DNA of 64,000 nt from Luteococcus sp038433155. Lineage in GTDB: Bacteria; Actinomycetota; Actinomycetes; Propionibacteriales; Propionibacteriaceae. The stretch lies in contig NZ_JBCDMW010000030.1 of NCBI RefSeq assembly GCF_038433155.1, positions 52,298-116,297 on the forward strand, given 5' to 3'. The position numbers and the translations under genes are program-made. This document shows positions 17,958 through 26,602 of the stretch, one piece after another (positions within the stretch are counted from its first letter, which is position 1; each line of letters begins with the position of its first letter). The notes under the pieces are model-generated. The model saw only the letters and a program-made list of their open reading frames with translations. It ran no database searches and was not told the DNA's origin.

Positions 17958-18009
17958 TGTCCTGTGGTCTTTTGGGTTGCGAACTCACCACCAAAATGAC
18001 CACAGGACA
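17958..18009. repeat. Long inverted repeat between cspA and patB
   Basis: An 18-bp inverted repeat (TGTCCTGTGGTC then TTTTGG, and its complement) with a single bulged base (17997) and a 15-nt loop. It is separate from the cspA terminator 44 bp upstream and sits 78 bp before the patB start. It may be an additional terminator, a leader element of patB, or a repeat element. Confidence 0.7.
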
Positions 18010-18087
18010 GGCGACCAACTTGCTGGGCGCTTCCTGACCCGTGGTCATGGGAGCCCCGGTTTGCCCTGCTGCGGCAGGATCGGGGGC

Positions 18088-19263
18088 ATGACCGACTTCG
18101 AATCCCTCACCCCCCAGTCCCTGCGCGAGCGCGGCTCCATGAAGTGGAACCGGCGTGGCCCAGAGGTGCTGCCTATGTGGGTGGCGGAGATGGACTACCC
18201 GCTGGCCGAACCGATCGAGCAGGCCATCGCGCAGGTGGTGGCACGACAGGGCTTCGGCTACGCCGAGGTGGATGACCGGGTGCCGCGGGCCTTCGCGGAC
18301 TTCGCGTCGCGGCGGCTCGGGATGACCGTCAACCCGGAGTGGACCACCGTCGTCCCGCATGTGCTGGCCGGGATCGAGGTGGCACTGGACGTCTTCACCC
18401 CGCCCGAGGCCGGGATCGTGGTCACCACCCCCGCCTATATGCACTTCCTGGAGATCCCCGGGCTGATCGGGCGGCAGGCCGTCGAGGTGCCGCTGCTGGA
18501 GACGCCTGATGCCGACGGGATCGACGAGCGGTGGGCGCTGGATCTCGCCGGGGTCGAGCGGGCCTTCGCGGCCGGTGCGCGCTCGGTGATCCTCTGCCAG
18601 CCCTACAACCCCGTCGGCAAGGTCTTCTCCGCCGAGGAGCTGGCCGGGCTGGCGGAGATCGTGGCGCGCTACGACGGCTGGGTGGTCAGCGACGAGATCC
18701 ACGCCCCGCTGACCATGCCCGGCATCGCGCACCAGGCCTATGCGGAGGTCAACCAGACGGCGGCCAGCCACTGCATCACCGTGACCAGCGCGTCGAAGAG
18801 CTTCTCCATCCCCGGCTTGCCCTGTGCCACGGTCACGCTGCACACGGCCCAGGCGGCGCGTCGTTTTGCCACCGACGCCCACCCCGACCGCCTCTACGGC
18901 GCCACGACGTTGGGGATCGAGGCCAATCTGGCCGCCTTCACCGAGGGAGGCGAGTGGCTGGACGGCGCCCGTGCCACCATCGCCCGCAACGGGCAGCGGG
19001 TCAAGGACTTCCTGGCGGCGGAGCTGCCGGAGGTCGGCTTCCAGCCGCCGAATGCCACCTACCTGGGCTGGCTGGACCTGCGCGGGGCCGGGTTGGGGAC
19101 GGATCCGGCCGGCTGGATCCTGGAACACGGCAACCTGTGGCTGAACTCCGGTGGAGATTTCGGCGCCCCGGGACAGGGCTTCGCCCGGATGAACCTGGCC
19201 ACCACGGGAGCCATCCTGGAGGAGGGGCTGGGCCGGTTGAAGGGTGCGCTGGACCGGCGCTGA
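18088..19263 (+). CDS. patB: MalY/PatB-type cystathionine beta-lyase (aminotransferase fold)
   Basis: A 391-residue PLP enzyme of fold type I. The MalY/PatB subgroup cleaves cystathionine or other cysteine S-conjugates; signs of the group are the N-terminal MKWNRRGPEVLPMWVAEMDY and QPYNPVGKVFSAEEL. The PLP lysine lies in VTSASKSFSIPGL, and SDEIHAPLTMPG is the cofactor-binding Asp region. ATG 18088 was chosen because the family start MTDFESL follows directly. It stands alone between terminators. C-S lyase activity is likely; exact substrate is not determined. Confidence 0.9.
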   Translation: MTDFESLTPQSLRERGSMKWNRRGPEVLPMWVAEMDYPLAEPIEQAIAQVVARQGFGYAEVDDRVPRAFADFASRRLGMTVNPEWTTVVPHVLAGIEVALDVFTPPEAGIVVTTPAYMHFLEIPGLIGRQAVEVPLLETPDADGIDERWALDLAGVERAFAAGARSVILCQPYNPVGKVFSAEELAGLAEIVARYDGWVVSDEIHAPLTMPGIAHQAYAEVNQTAASHCITVTSASKSFSIPGLPCATVTLHTAQAARRFATDAHPDRLYGATTLGIEANLAAFTEGGEWLDGARATIARNGQRVKDFLAAELPEVGFQPPNATYLGWLDLRGAGLGTDPAGWILEHGNLWLNSGGDFGAPGQGFARMNLATTGAILEEGLGRLKGALDRR

Positions 19264-19411
19264 GAGCCGGGGATGAGGGTGACCGCTCGGCTGACTCGGG
19301 GCCGGCGCCGATGTCCAGCCACCGCACTTTCCCCCGGGCCCACTGCCAGCCGGGGATCATCGCCGACGTCGAACTCCCGTCGCACCAGCACCGACCCTGC
19401 ATTGGGCTTGC

Positions 19412-20542
19412 TCAGCAGGCGTCCTGGGGCGGGGCCAGCTCCGAATAGGGGCGCACCACCATGGCGCTCACGGTGGCGGTCGGGCTGGCCTTCACCGGCT
19501 CCCCCGTCGCTGACTCGGTGAGGAAGAGGATTTCCTGGCTGCCCTGCTGTGCCCGGCCCACCAGCAGGTCCTGGAACTCGCCGCGCTTGGTCTGGTAGGC
19601 GAACTGGTCCCCATAGGCCTTGGCCACCTGGGCCAGGGTCATGCCGACGCCGACCCCACGGTCCGTGCGCACCACCGGGTTGCTGATGGTCATGGTGACC
19701 AGGGGGCCGGACTTCCCGGAGAAGTCGGTGCCGCTCAGCCCCAGGGTGCGATGCGCCGTGATCGGGGCCACGGAGCCCTCGCACAGGTAGTCGACGGGCA
19801 CAATCAGCTTGCGCCGGGTCAACTCGGGGGCCGTGGTACCCAGCTGGTAGGCACCCCAGCCGGAGAAGGTTACCGGGGTGTCCACGGTGAGCTGGTCGGC
19901 CTTGGCGGGTACCGGGTCCTGGGGGTTGGCGTCGCCCAGTTCCTGGCTGCTGGGGGAGGTGGTGGCGCTGGGGCCCTGGCTGGCCGTCGCTCCGGCGCCG
20001 GCCGAGGCTCGCCCGGTGGTCTGGGCCGTGGTCTGGGCCGTGGGGCCGGCGCTGCCGGCCTGCTGCCGTGAGTTGGCCGCGGTGGCCGATGGCCCGGCCG
20101 ACGCGGTCCGCGTCGGCGTGGCGGATCCGGCCCGGCTGGGGGCGGCGGTGGTGACCGTGACGGCGGTGGGCGCCGGGGACGGGCTGGTGGTGAGCGACGG
20201 AGTCTGGCTGGGGCTGGCCGACGGAGACGCCGTGGGGCTTGTCGACGCGGAGGGTGTCGGACTGGGCGAGGCCGGCAGGGCGCTGGGGGCGGCGGGGCCG
20301 GGCACGGCGGTGTCGGTTCGGTTCAGGTAGGCCCAGCTGCCGCCGCCGATCACCGCCAGCGCAGCGGCCACCGACAACCAGCGAACGGCCAGGGGCACGG
20401 CGCTGCGGGGCCGCTCGTCGGCGGGCGGGAGGAAGCCGATCGGTTCGTCGGCCAGATCATCGCCGTGCCGCGCGAAGGCCTGCCGGAAGAGCTCCTCCTC
20501 CCGGGAGAAGTCCTGCTGGTGCTCGTCGTCCACCTCACTCAC
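19412..20542 (-). CDS. Membrane-anchored putative anti-sigma factor
   Basis: A 376-residue protein: about 65 cytoplasmic residues, one membrane segment (LSVAAALAVIGGGSWAYL), a ~150-residue Ser/Thr/Pro/Ala-rich linker, and an outer domain of about 150 residues with TPVTFSGWGAYQLGTTAPEL. GTG 20542 overlaps the end of the ECF sigma gene by 8 bp, so the partner role is inferred from gene order. The N-terminal part has no clear zinc HxxxCxxC motif, so it is not a classical ZAS anti-sigma factor. The outer domain may sense the envelope. Confidence 0.75.
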   Translation of the reverse strand: MSEVDDEHQQDFSREEELFRQAFARHGDDLADEPIGFLPPADERPRSAVPLAVRWLSVAAALAVIGGGSWAYLNRTDTAVPGPAAPSALPASPSPTPSASTSPTASPSASPSQTPSLTTSPSPAPTAVTVTTAAPSRAGSATPTRTASAGPSATAANSRQQAGSAGPTAQTTAQTTGRASAGAGATASQGPSATTSPSSQELGDANPQDPVPAKADQLTVDTPVTFSGWGAYQLGTTAPELTRRKLIVPVDYLCEGSVAPITAHRTLGLSGTDFSGKSGPLVTMTISNPVVRTDRGVGVGMTLAQVAKAYGDQFAYQTKRGEFQDLLVGRAQQGSQEILFLTESATGEPVKASPTATVSAMVVRPYSELAPPQDAC

Positions 20543-21110
20543 CCCCTTCCTGGGCCAGGAGCATCGTACGCAGCCGGGCCAGCGCCCGGTGCACGTGCGA
20601 GCGGGCGGTGGCCTCCGGGATCTGCAGGATGCGGGCAATGTCCGCAAAGGTGCAGTCCTCCCGGAAGCGCAGCACCACCGCCGCCCGCTGCTGGGGAGAC
20701 AGCTGTTCACACAGCTGCCACGCCGTGTCCGCCTCGTCGTAGCTGTCGCTGAAGTCCGGGATCGACGGCTGCATCACCCCCGGATCGGCCACCGGGACCA
20801 ACCGCTTGCCCGACCTGCGCCAATTGCTCACCGACGCGTTTACGATGCTGCGCTTGAGGTAGGCCTCGGCGGCGTCGGCATCCTCGAACTGGTGCCAGCG
20901 CGGGTAGAGGCCCAGCAGCGCATCCTGCAGCGCGTCCTTGGCATCCTCCCGGTTGCGGGTGACCATCCAGGCGAAGGAGAGCAGACCCTGCCCCCTGAGC
21001 GACAACCACTCGTCGAAACCCGGCAGGGTGTCCGGGACGGCCGACAGTGTGGTGGTCACATCCCCAGCACGCACGACGGACGGCTTTCGTTGCACCCTGC
21101 CCGGATTCAT
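20535..21110 (-). CDS. ECF RNA polymerase sigma factor (SigE family-like)
   Basis: A 191-residue sigma-70 family protein. Region 2 reads FDEWLSLRGQGLLSFAWMVT then NREDAKDALQDALLGLYPRW; region 4 reads LSPQQRAAVVLRFREDCTF then DIARILQIPEATARSHVHRA. These match actinobacterial SigE-family ECF factors. The start ATG 21110 overlaps the stop of the upstream DNA glycosylase gene as ATGA, which supports this start; a GTG at 21059 is the alternative. The putative membrane partner overlaps its end. Confidence 0.92.
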   Translation of the reverse strand: MNPGRVQRKPSVVRAGDVTTTLSAVPDTLPGFDEWLSLRGQGLLSFAWMVTRNREDAKDALQDALLGLYPRWHQFEDADAAEAYLKRSIVNASVSNWRRSGKRLVPVADPGVMQPSIPDFSDSYDEADTAWQLCEQLSPQQRAAVVLRFREDCTFADIARILQIPEATARSHVHRALARLRTMLLAQEGGE

Positions 21111-21673
21111 CCCAGGATTCCCGCCGCCCGGGCCGCGTGGGCGTACTGCGCGGCCAGGCTGTCGATGGTCTCGTGGGCGTTCAGGCCCGACGGATTGGGC
21201 AGCACGAACAGCCGGGCGCCGGCCAGTGGCTGGGGCTGCTTCCCCAACGTCGCCCGGGGCACGCCGAAGGCCTGTCGGTAGGCGGTGACGCCAAGCACGG
21301 CCACCACGGCCGGCCGCCGCCGGGCCACCAGCCGCTCCAGCCGACGGGCGCCGGAACGCAGCTCTTCGCGGCTCAGTTCGTCGGCGCGGGCTGTGGCCCG
21401 GGAGACCAGATTGGTGTTGCCGATCCCCAGCCGGTGCAGTTCGGCTAGGTCCTCCGGCCGGTAGCCGTCGGAGGCATCAAAGGGGTGGGAGATGATCCCG
21501 GCCCGGGCCAGGGCCGGGTAGTAACGGTTCCCCGGCCGGGCGAAGTGCGCCCCGGTGGCGGCCGTCCACAGCGACGGGTTGATCCCCACCACCAACAGCC
21601 GCAGCGGGTCGGGCAACAGGTCGGGCACGCTGCGCCCCGCGAACCGCTGCAGCTCGGCCGCCGAGTACCCCAT
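21107..21673 (-). CDS. mug: Mismatch-specific uracil/thymine DNA glycosylase (MUG)
   Basis: A 188-residue base-excision repair enzyme of the MUG/TDG branch of the uracil-DNA glycosylase fold, removing U or T from G mismatches. Motif 1 is LLVVGINPSLWTA (the family GINPG-like loop) and motif 2 is FVLPNPSGLNAHET. RPGNRYYPALARAGI is also characteristic. ATG 21673 begins the family-like sequence. It is the first gene of an operon whose second and third genes are an ECF sigma factor and its presumed partner, an unusual association. Confidence 0.9.
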   Translation of the reverse strand: MGYSAAELQRFAGRSVPDLLPDPLRLLVVGINPSLWTAATGAHFARPGNRYYPALARAGIISHPFDASDGYRPEDLAELHRLGIGNTNLVSRATARADELSREELRSGARRLERLVARRRPAVVAVLGVTAYRQAFGVPRATLGKQPQPLAGARLFVLPNPSGLNAHETIDSLAAQYAHAARAAGILG

Positions 21674-21946
21674 GCGGACAGCATGGCAGAGCCCGGTCCC
21701 AGGGGACGCGCCCGGGTTGTTCCCCTGACCAGTTCTGGAAAGCGACCTCGGGATTGCGGTCCCCTGCCGTCTGGCCGGGGACGGCCCGAGCCGTGCCGGA
21801 ACTCCAGGGCCGGATCCCAGAACTGGACGGCCGCGCAGCTCGCGGCGCTCGGGCGAACCGCTGGCGATCTTCTGGTGAACGACGCCCGCCGTGGTCCGGC
21901 ACTCCCCTACCCTCGTGGCAGGACCCGACGACGATGAGGTGACGCG

Positions 21947-22672
21947 ATGCCGCTCTACGGCCCCCTGTTCAATGACTACGCGGAGAAGAACTCCGAGCAC
22001 CAGTTCAGCCTGCAGAACAAGAAACTGCTCAAGGTGAACATGGGCTTTGGCCCGGTCTGGGCCCGCACCGGCTCCATGGTGGCCTACCAGGGGCAGATCA
22101 ACTTCACCAACCGCGGCTCGGGCGGTCTGGGCAAGCTGCTGAAGCAGGCCGCCACCGGCGAGGGTGTGCCGTTGATGGAGTGCGTCGGCAACGGTGAGCT
22201 CTTCCTGGCCGACGAGGCGGCCGAGATCCAGGTGATCTACCTGGAGAACGACAGCATCAGCGTCAATGGCGGCAATGTGCTGGCCTTCAGCCAGTCGATC
22301 CAGTGGGATGTGCACCGGATCCAGGCCCGCGGCGCGGTGATGACCGGCGGGCTCTACAACGTATCGCTGCAGGGCACCGGCTTCGTGGCCATCACCACCA
22401 AGGGTGAGCCGGTGGCCCTTGACGTTGCCCAGGCCCCCACCTTCGCCGACGCCCAGGCCGTGGTGATGTGGACCGGCGGCGTGCAGATGGACATCAAGAT
22501 GGACACCGGCGGCCTGAAGTCGATGGTGCGCGGCGGCACCGGCGAGATGCTGCAGATGGCCTTCCGGGGCCAGGGCCACGTGGTGGTCCAGCCCTGCGAG
22601 AATGTCGTCGCCACGCCCAATGGCGGCGGCAACGGCGGCGCGGCCGGGATGCTCAGCAGCATCCTGGACTGA
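21947..22672 (+). CDS. AIM24-family protein
   Basis: A 241-residue protein of the AIM24 family, made of beta-rich repeats rich in Gly; the family is widespread but its molecular role in bacteria is not known. Hallmarks are FSLQNKKLLKVNMGFGPVWA then RTGSMVAYQG, FLADEAAEIQVIYLE and VMWTGGVQMDIKMDTG. A Gly/Asn-rich short tail follows. The start follows GAGGTGACGCG. It stands alone, between the divergent mug operon and a very strong hairpin. Confidence 0.88.
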   Translation: MPLYGPLFNDYAEKNSEHQFSLQNKKLLKVNMGFGPVWARTGSMVAYQGQINFTNRGSGGLGKLLKQAATGEGVPLMECVGNGELFLADEAAEIQVIYLENDSISVNGGNVLAFSQSIQWDVHRIQARGAVMTGGLYNVSLQGTGFVAITTKGEPVALDVAQAPTFADAQAVVMWTGGVQMDIKMDTGGLKSMVRGGTGEMLQMAFRGQGHVVVQPCENVVATPNGGGNGGAAGMLSSILD

Positions 22673-22692
22673 CCCCCCGCGGTAAGACCTCA

Positions 22693-22740
22693 GAAGTGTG
22701 TCAGTTTCCCACCGACCTCGGTGGGAAACTGACACACTTC
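22693..22740. terminator. Perfect 22-bp stem hairpin, 4-nt loop
   Basis: Left arm 22693-22714 and right arm 22719-22740 are perfectly complementary (GTGTGTCAGTTTCCCACCG core), with loop ACCT. It lies between the converging AIM24 and argF genes, where it can act as terminator on both strands. The stem length and AT content differ from an ordinary terminator in this genome. Confidence 0.8.
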
Positions 22741-22806
22741 GTGTTCCTGCCAGAGCGGACTGCAGGGCCCCGGCCCTCGGGGATCCCGAGGTCCAACCCC
22801 AAGCTC

Positions 22807-23802
22807 TCAGTCCCCCAGCGTCGCCACCATCACGGCCTTGATGGTGTGCATCCGGTTCTCGGCCTGGTCGAAGACGACGGACTGCGGGCCCTCGAAGACC
22901 TCGTCGGTGACCTCCAGGGCAGCCATTCCGGTGGCCTGGAAGATCTCCTCACCGACGGTGGTGTTGCGGTCGTGGAAGGCCGGCAGGCAGTGCAGGAACT
23001 TGGTGTCGGGGTTGCCGGTGGCGGCCAGCACGTCGGCGTTGACCTGGTAGGCCTTGAGCTTGTCGATCCGCTCGGCCCAGACCTGCTTGGGCTCGCCCAT
23101 GGAGACCCAGACGTCGGTGGACAGGAAGTCACAGCCCCGCACCCCGGCGGCGACGTCATCGGTGATGGTGATCCGGGCGCCGGTCTGCTTCGCGATCTGC
23201 TGCGCGAGCTCCACCACCCAGGCCTCGGGCTGGAACTCGACGGGGGCGACGATCCGGATGTCCATCCCCACCAGCGCCCCGGAGACCAGGCAGGAATTGC
23301 CCATGTTGTAGCGGGCGTCGCCCAGGTAGGCGTGCGCCACCTGGTCCAGCGGCTTGGCGCAGTGCTCGCGCATGGTCAGCTGGTCGGCCAGCATCTGGGT
23401 GGGATGCCACTCATTGGTCAGCCCATTCCACACCGGCACCCCGGCGTGCTGGGCCAGTACCTCGACGCCGTCGGTGCCGAAGCCGCGGTACTCGATCCCG
23501 TCGAACATCCGGCCCAGGACCCGGGCGGTGTCGGCCATGGACTCCTTGTGGCCGATCTGCGAGCCGCTGGGGTCCAGGTAGGTGGTGTGGGCGCCCTGGT
23601 CGAAGGCCGCCACCTCGAAGGAGCAGCGGGTGCGGGTGGAGGTCTTCTCGAAGATCAGCGCGATGTTCTTGCCCTGCAGGCGCTTGGCCTCCGTGCCGGC
23701 CTTCTTGGCGGCCTTGAGTTCGGCGGCCAGGTCCAGCAGTTCCAACCATTCGGCGGGGGTGAAATCGGCTTCCTTGACGAAGTTGCGGCCCTTCAGGCTC
23801 AT
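22807..23802 (-). CDS. argF: Ornithine carbamoyltransferase
   Basis: Joins ornithine and carbamoyl phosphate to citrulline, or the reverse in the arginine deiminase pathway. 331 residues, ATG 23802 preceded by AAGGAGC. Carbamoyl-phosphate loop STRTR at 55-59 within EKTSTRTRCSFEVAAF; ornithine-binding HCLPAFHD near residue 270; GHKESMADTARVLGRMFDGI is conserved. The longer form and the SQIGHKES block resemble ArcB/E. coli-type enzymes. No other arg or arc genes are adjacent, so anabolic versus catabolic role is open. Confidence 0.93.
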   Translation of the reverse strand: MSLKGRNFVKEADFTPAEWLELLDLAAELKAAKKAGTEAKRLQGKNIALIFEKTSTRTRCSFEVAAFDQGAHTTYLDPSGSQIGHKESMADTARVLGRMFDGIEYRGFGTDGVEVLAQHAGVPVWNGLTNEWHPTQMLADQLTMREHCAKPLDQVAHAYLGDARYNMGNSCLVSGALVGMDIRIVAPVEFQPEAWVVELAQQIAKQTGARITITDDVAAGVRGCDFLSTDVWVSMGEPKQVWAERIDKLKAYQVNADVLAATGNPDTKFLHCLPAFHDRNTTVGEEIFQATGMAALEVTDEVFEGPQSVVFDQAENRMHTIKAVMVATLGD

Positions 23803-23911
23803 CTGTGCTCCTTGCGTGCGTCCGTGAACATCCATCCTGTCAGGCCCGGGGCTTGCGCGGGAGGCCAGTCCCGGGTCTGGACCAGCTGGACCAGGGGTGC
23901 TCCTGGCCGGC

Positions 23912-23989
23912 CCACAACAAATGCGGCAGGTCATCTGTCCAAGGGCCCCGAAGCGGGCTTGGACAACTGACCTGCCGCATATGTTGTGG
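23912..23989. repeat. ~78-bp hairpin repeat element, family 1 copy A
   Basis: Outer arms 23912-23933 and 23968-23989 (22 bp, one mismatch; core ATGCGGCAGGTCA) enclose a second inverted repeat GTCCAAG/CTTGGAC. The whole element recurs at 61834-61909 in opposite orientation. It lies between divergent genes (argF and the holin-like gene), so simple termination does not explain it. It looks like a MITE or REPIN-like element. Confidence 0.85.
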
Positions 23990-24043
23990 AAGGACATGGC
24001 AGCCCACCCGGGAGGCCCCGGGCGGGCGTGGCAGGCTGGAGGC

Positions 24044-24415
24044 ATGTTCGCTCGACTGCTTGCCAATGCTGCGGCCCTGGCGCTGGCCACCGTCCTGGTT
24101 CCGGGAATCACCCTGCAGGGTGGCAGCTTGACCCAGCGCGCCGTGGTGATCGTCATCGTGGCCGTGATCTTCGGCGTGTTGAATGCCCTGGTCAAGCCGG
24201 TCTTGAAGGTGCTCTCCCTCCCGCTGGTGATCCTCACCCTGGGGCTCTTCCTGTGGGTGCTGAATGCCGGCATGTTGATGCTGACCAGCTGGGTGGCCGG
24301 GCAGCTCGGGCAGCCGTGGCGGGTGACCGGCTGGCTCGCGGCCCTGCTGGGGTCCGTGGTGATCAGCGTCGTGAGCGCCGTGGTCGGCGGCCTGCTGAAG
24401 GGAGAGGACCGGTGA
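24044..24415 (+). CDS. Small four-helix membrane protein (phage-holin superfamily IV type)
   Basis: A 123-residue protein with four membrane segments, of the family often annotated as phage holin family 4 or YvlD-like. Typical blocks are FGVLNALVKPVLKVLSLPLV and LTLGLFLWVLNAGMLML. Despite the name, such chromosomal members have no known lysis role, and there is no phage gene nearby. ATG 24044 follows a GGAGG site. Its stop overlaps the GTG of the tyrosine phosphatase gene, so the two are translationally coupled. Confidence 0.82.
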   Translation: MFARLLANAAALALATVLVPGITLQGGSLTQRAVVIVIVAVIFGVLNALVKPVLKVLSLPLVILTLGLFLWVLNAGMLMLTSWVAGQLGQPWRVTGWLAALLGSVVISVVSAVVGGLLKGEDR

Positions 24416-24864
24416 GGGTGGTGATGGTCTGCCACGGTAACATCTGCCGTTCCCCGATGGCCGAACGGGTGGCCCGAGCCCAGGCCGCCGAGCGTGGTCT
24501 GGAGGTGGAGATCACCTCGGCTGGCGTGAGCGACGAGGAGCACGGCGGCCCGATCGATCCGCGCGCCGCCCGGGTGCTCAAGGCGGCGGGCTACGACACG
24601 TCGAACCATCGGGCCCACCAGATCACCGCACGGGAGATCCAGGAGGCCGATCTGGTGGTGGCCGCGGAGCAGTACCACGTGGACCGGATGCGACGGTTGG
24701 TGCCGGAGGCCGACAACCTCCACCTGTTCAGCGAGTACGACCCCGAGGCCTCGCCCGGCGACGGCCTTCCCGACCCCTGGTATGGCGGAATGGACGGCTT
24801 CCACGCGACGCTGGCCGCGATCGAACGGGCGGTTCCCCGCATCCTAGACGAGGTGGAGAGGTGA
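24412..24864 (+). CDS. Low-molecular-weight protein tyrosine phosphatase
   Basis: A 150-residue phosphatase. The P-loop C7-HGNIC-R13 followed by SPMAE gives the catalytic Cys and Arg, and the general acid Asp sits in LPDPWYGGMDGF. The GTG start overlaps the end of the holin-like gene (GTGA). In other actinobacteria, relatives reverse tyrosine phosphorylation or act in stress and polysaccharide control; the target here is unknown. Confidence 0.93.
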   Translation: MRVVMVCHGNICRSPMAERVARAQAAERGLEVEITSAGVSDEEHGGPIDPRAARVLKAAGYDTSNHRAHQITAREIQEADLVVAAEQYHVDRMRRLVPEADNLHLFSEYDPEASPGDGLPDPWYGGMDGFHATLAAIERAVPRILDEVER

Positions 24865-24900
24865 CGCCCCTCGCGTTGCTATCGATCGAGACCCCCACCC

Positions 24901-24914
24901 TGCTCAAGTGAGCA
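24901..24914. promoter_or_regulatory. Palindrome TGCTCAAGTGAGCA before the kinase operon
   Basis: Perfect 6-bp arms TGCTCA/TGAGCA with 2-nt spacer, about 115 bp upstream of the FGGY kinase start. Its place in front of an operon that encodes a SorC-family regulator makes it the best operator candidate. Confidence 0.45.
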
Positions 24915-25029
24915 AATCCGGCAGATTCGTTGTGCCTCGGGAGAGATGCGCAGCACCCTGAAGGAGTGGCAAAGCCGCCACAAACTGTCCGCGTGATCAA
25001 CGCTGATTCCGTGAGGTGGGAACGACATC

Positions 25030-26580
25030 ATGAGTGCACAACAACTCCTGCTGGGTATCGACATGGGCACCGGCGGAGCACGCGCCGGCATCTTTGACCC
25101 AGATGGGAAGCAGATCGCCGTCTTCGCCACCGAGTGGCACACCGAATTCCCTCGCCCTGGTCGGGCGGAACAGGATCCAGATGAGTGGTGGCGGTGCATC
25201 GTCGAAGCCGTCCGCGGGGTGATGGCGGCTGGCCAAGCTACGTCCGAGTCCATTGTCGGGATCGGGCTCGACTCCACTGCCGCGACGGTCGTCGCCATGG
25301 ATGAGAATGATCGGCATCTGCGGCCTGCCTTGCTGTGGATGGACGTGCGGGCTGCCCCGGAGGCAGACTCGCTGGCCGCCACCGGAGACCAAGCGCTGAA
25401 GTACTCCGGATTCGGACCCGTCTCTGCCGAGTGGGGCGCCCCGAAGTCCATGTGGATCGCGAAGAACGAGCCTGAGGTCTTCGAGAAGGCAAAGGTGATC
25501 TGCGACTGCACCGACTGGCTCGTGAACAAGCTGACCGGCGAGTGGTCGATGTCGCTCAATCACGCGGCGGGCAAGTACTTCTATGACGGCGACAGCGGAG
25601 GCTGGCCAGTGGGTCTGTACCAGAAGGCCGGTGCGGAGGCAGTGCTGGACAAGTTCCCCAAGAACCTGTTGCCGATCGGTGAGGTGGTGGGTGGGTTGCG
25701 GCCGGATAGAGCCGCGGAGCTGGGGCTCAAGCCCGGCACTCCGGTGGCAGAGGGGGCTATCGACGCCTATGCCGGAGCCATCGGACTGGGCGTTGTGGAG
25801 CCCGGCAAGATGGCCTTGATCACCGGCTCGAGCCACGTGATGATCGGCCAGTCGAAGACCCCCGTGCACGCTGCGGGCATCTGGGGTTCCTTCACCGACG
25901 CTGTCATCAAGGGCGAGTACACCGTGGAGAGCGGCCAGTCGTCGACCGGCTCGGTGGCGGCATGGTTCAAGAACAATCTTGCCCCGATCGCCCGCGAACG
26001 GGCCAAGGCAGCAGGTGTGGACCCCTACACCGTGCTCGACGAACTGGCGTCGCAGGTGCCGGTCGGCAGTGACGGCCTAATCCTCCTCGACCACTTCCAG
26101 GGTAACCGCGCGCCCTACTCGGATGCCCGCTCGCGCGGTGTTTTCTGGGGACTGAGTCTGGGGCACACCGAGGGCCACATGTTCCGAGCGATCATGGAAG
26201 GAGTCTGCTTCGGAACGCAGAGCATCTTCGACGTGATGCGCGCCAATGGCTACCCTCCGGAGAGCGTCGTCGTCTCGGGTGGCCCGGCCAAGTCCAAGCT
26301 GTGGATGCAACTGCACGCCGACGTGACCAATGTGCCGATGACCTTCACCGACGTCCGCGAGGGTCCTGTACTTGGGTCGGCCATGATGGCCGCCGTCGGC
26401 GCGGGCATCTTCCCTGATCTGCCCGCCGCTGCCCAACAGATGGTGCACACCGTTGCGGTGATCGAGCCGAACCAGACGGCCCACGAGGCCTACGAGTACA
26501 GCTACCACGCCTATCTGAGGACCTACGACGCCATGCGCGAACTGATGCGTGACATGACCCGCCACCTCGAACAGGCCTGA
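25030..26580 (+). CDS. FGGY-family carbohydrate kinase
   Basis: A 516-residue sugar kinase with the two-lobe actin-like fold. ATP/phosphate motif GIDMGTGGARAGIFD stands at the N-terminus; GIGLDSTAATVVAMD, the substrate region IDAYAGAIGLGVVE, and C-terminal VVSGGPAKSKLWMQLHADV are all family features. The closest feel is to pentulose or erythritol kinases, with some LsrK-like order of neighbours; substrate cannot be fixed. It heads an operon with a zinc dehydrogenase, SorC regulator and DeoC. The region's GC is visibly lower than its surroundings, hinting at transfer. No transporter is linked. Confidence 0.9.
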   Translation: MSAQQLLLGIDMGTGGARAGIFDPDGKQIAVFATEWHTEFPRPGRAEQDPDEWWRCIVEAVRGVMAAGQATSESIVGIGLDSTAATVVAMDENDRHLRPALLWMDVRAAPEADSLAATGDQALKYSGFGPVSAEWGAPKSMWIAKNEPEVFEKAKVICDCTDWLVNKLTGEWSMSLNHAAGKYFYDGDSGGWPVGLYQKAGAEAVLDKFPKNLLPIGEVVGGLRPDRAAELGLKPGTPVAEGAIDAYAGAIGLGVVEPGKMALITGSSHVMIGQSKTPVHAAGIWGSFTDAVIKGEYTVESGQSSTGSVAAWFKNNLAPIARERAKAAGVDPYTVLDELASQVPVGSDGLILLDHFQGNRAPYSDARSRGVFWGLSLGHTEGHMFRAIMEGVCFGTQSIFDVMRANGYPPESVVVSGGPAKSKLWMQLHADVTNVPMTFTDVREGPVLGSAMMAAVGAGIFPDLPAAAQQMVHTVAVIEPNQTAHEAYEYSYHAYLRTYDAMRELMRDMTRHLEQA

Positions 26581-26602
26581 ACAACCACGGAAGGATACGA
26601 CG

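Noticed and set aside
24044..24415. Prophage holin
   Set aside because: The family name contains phage holin, but no endolysin or other phage gene is near, and it is coupled to a tyrosine phosphatase gene.
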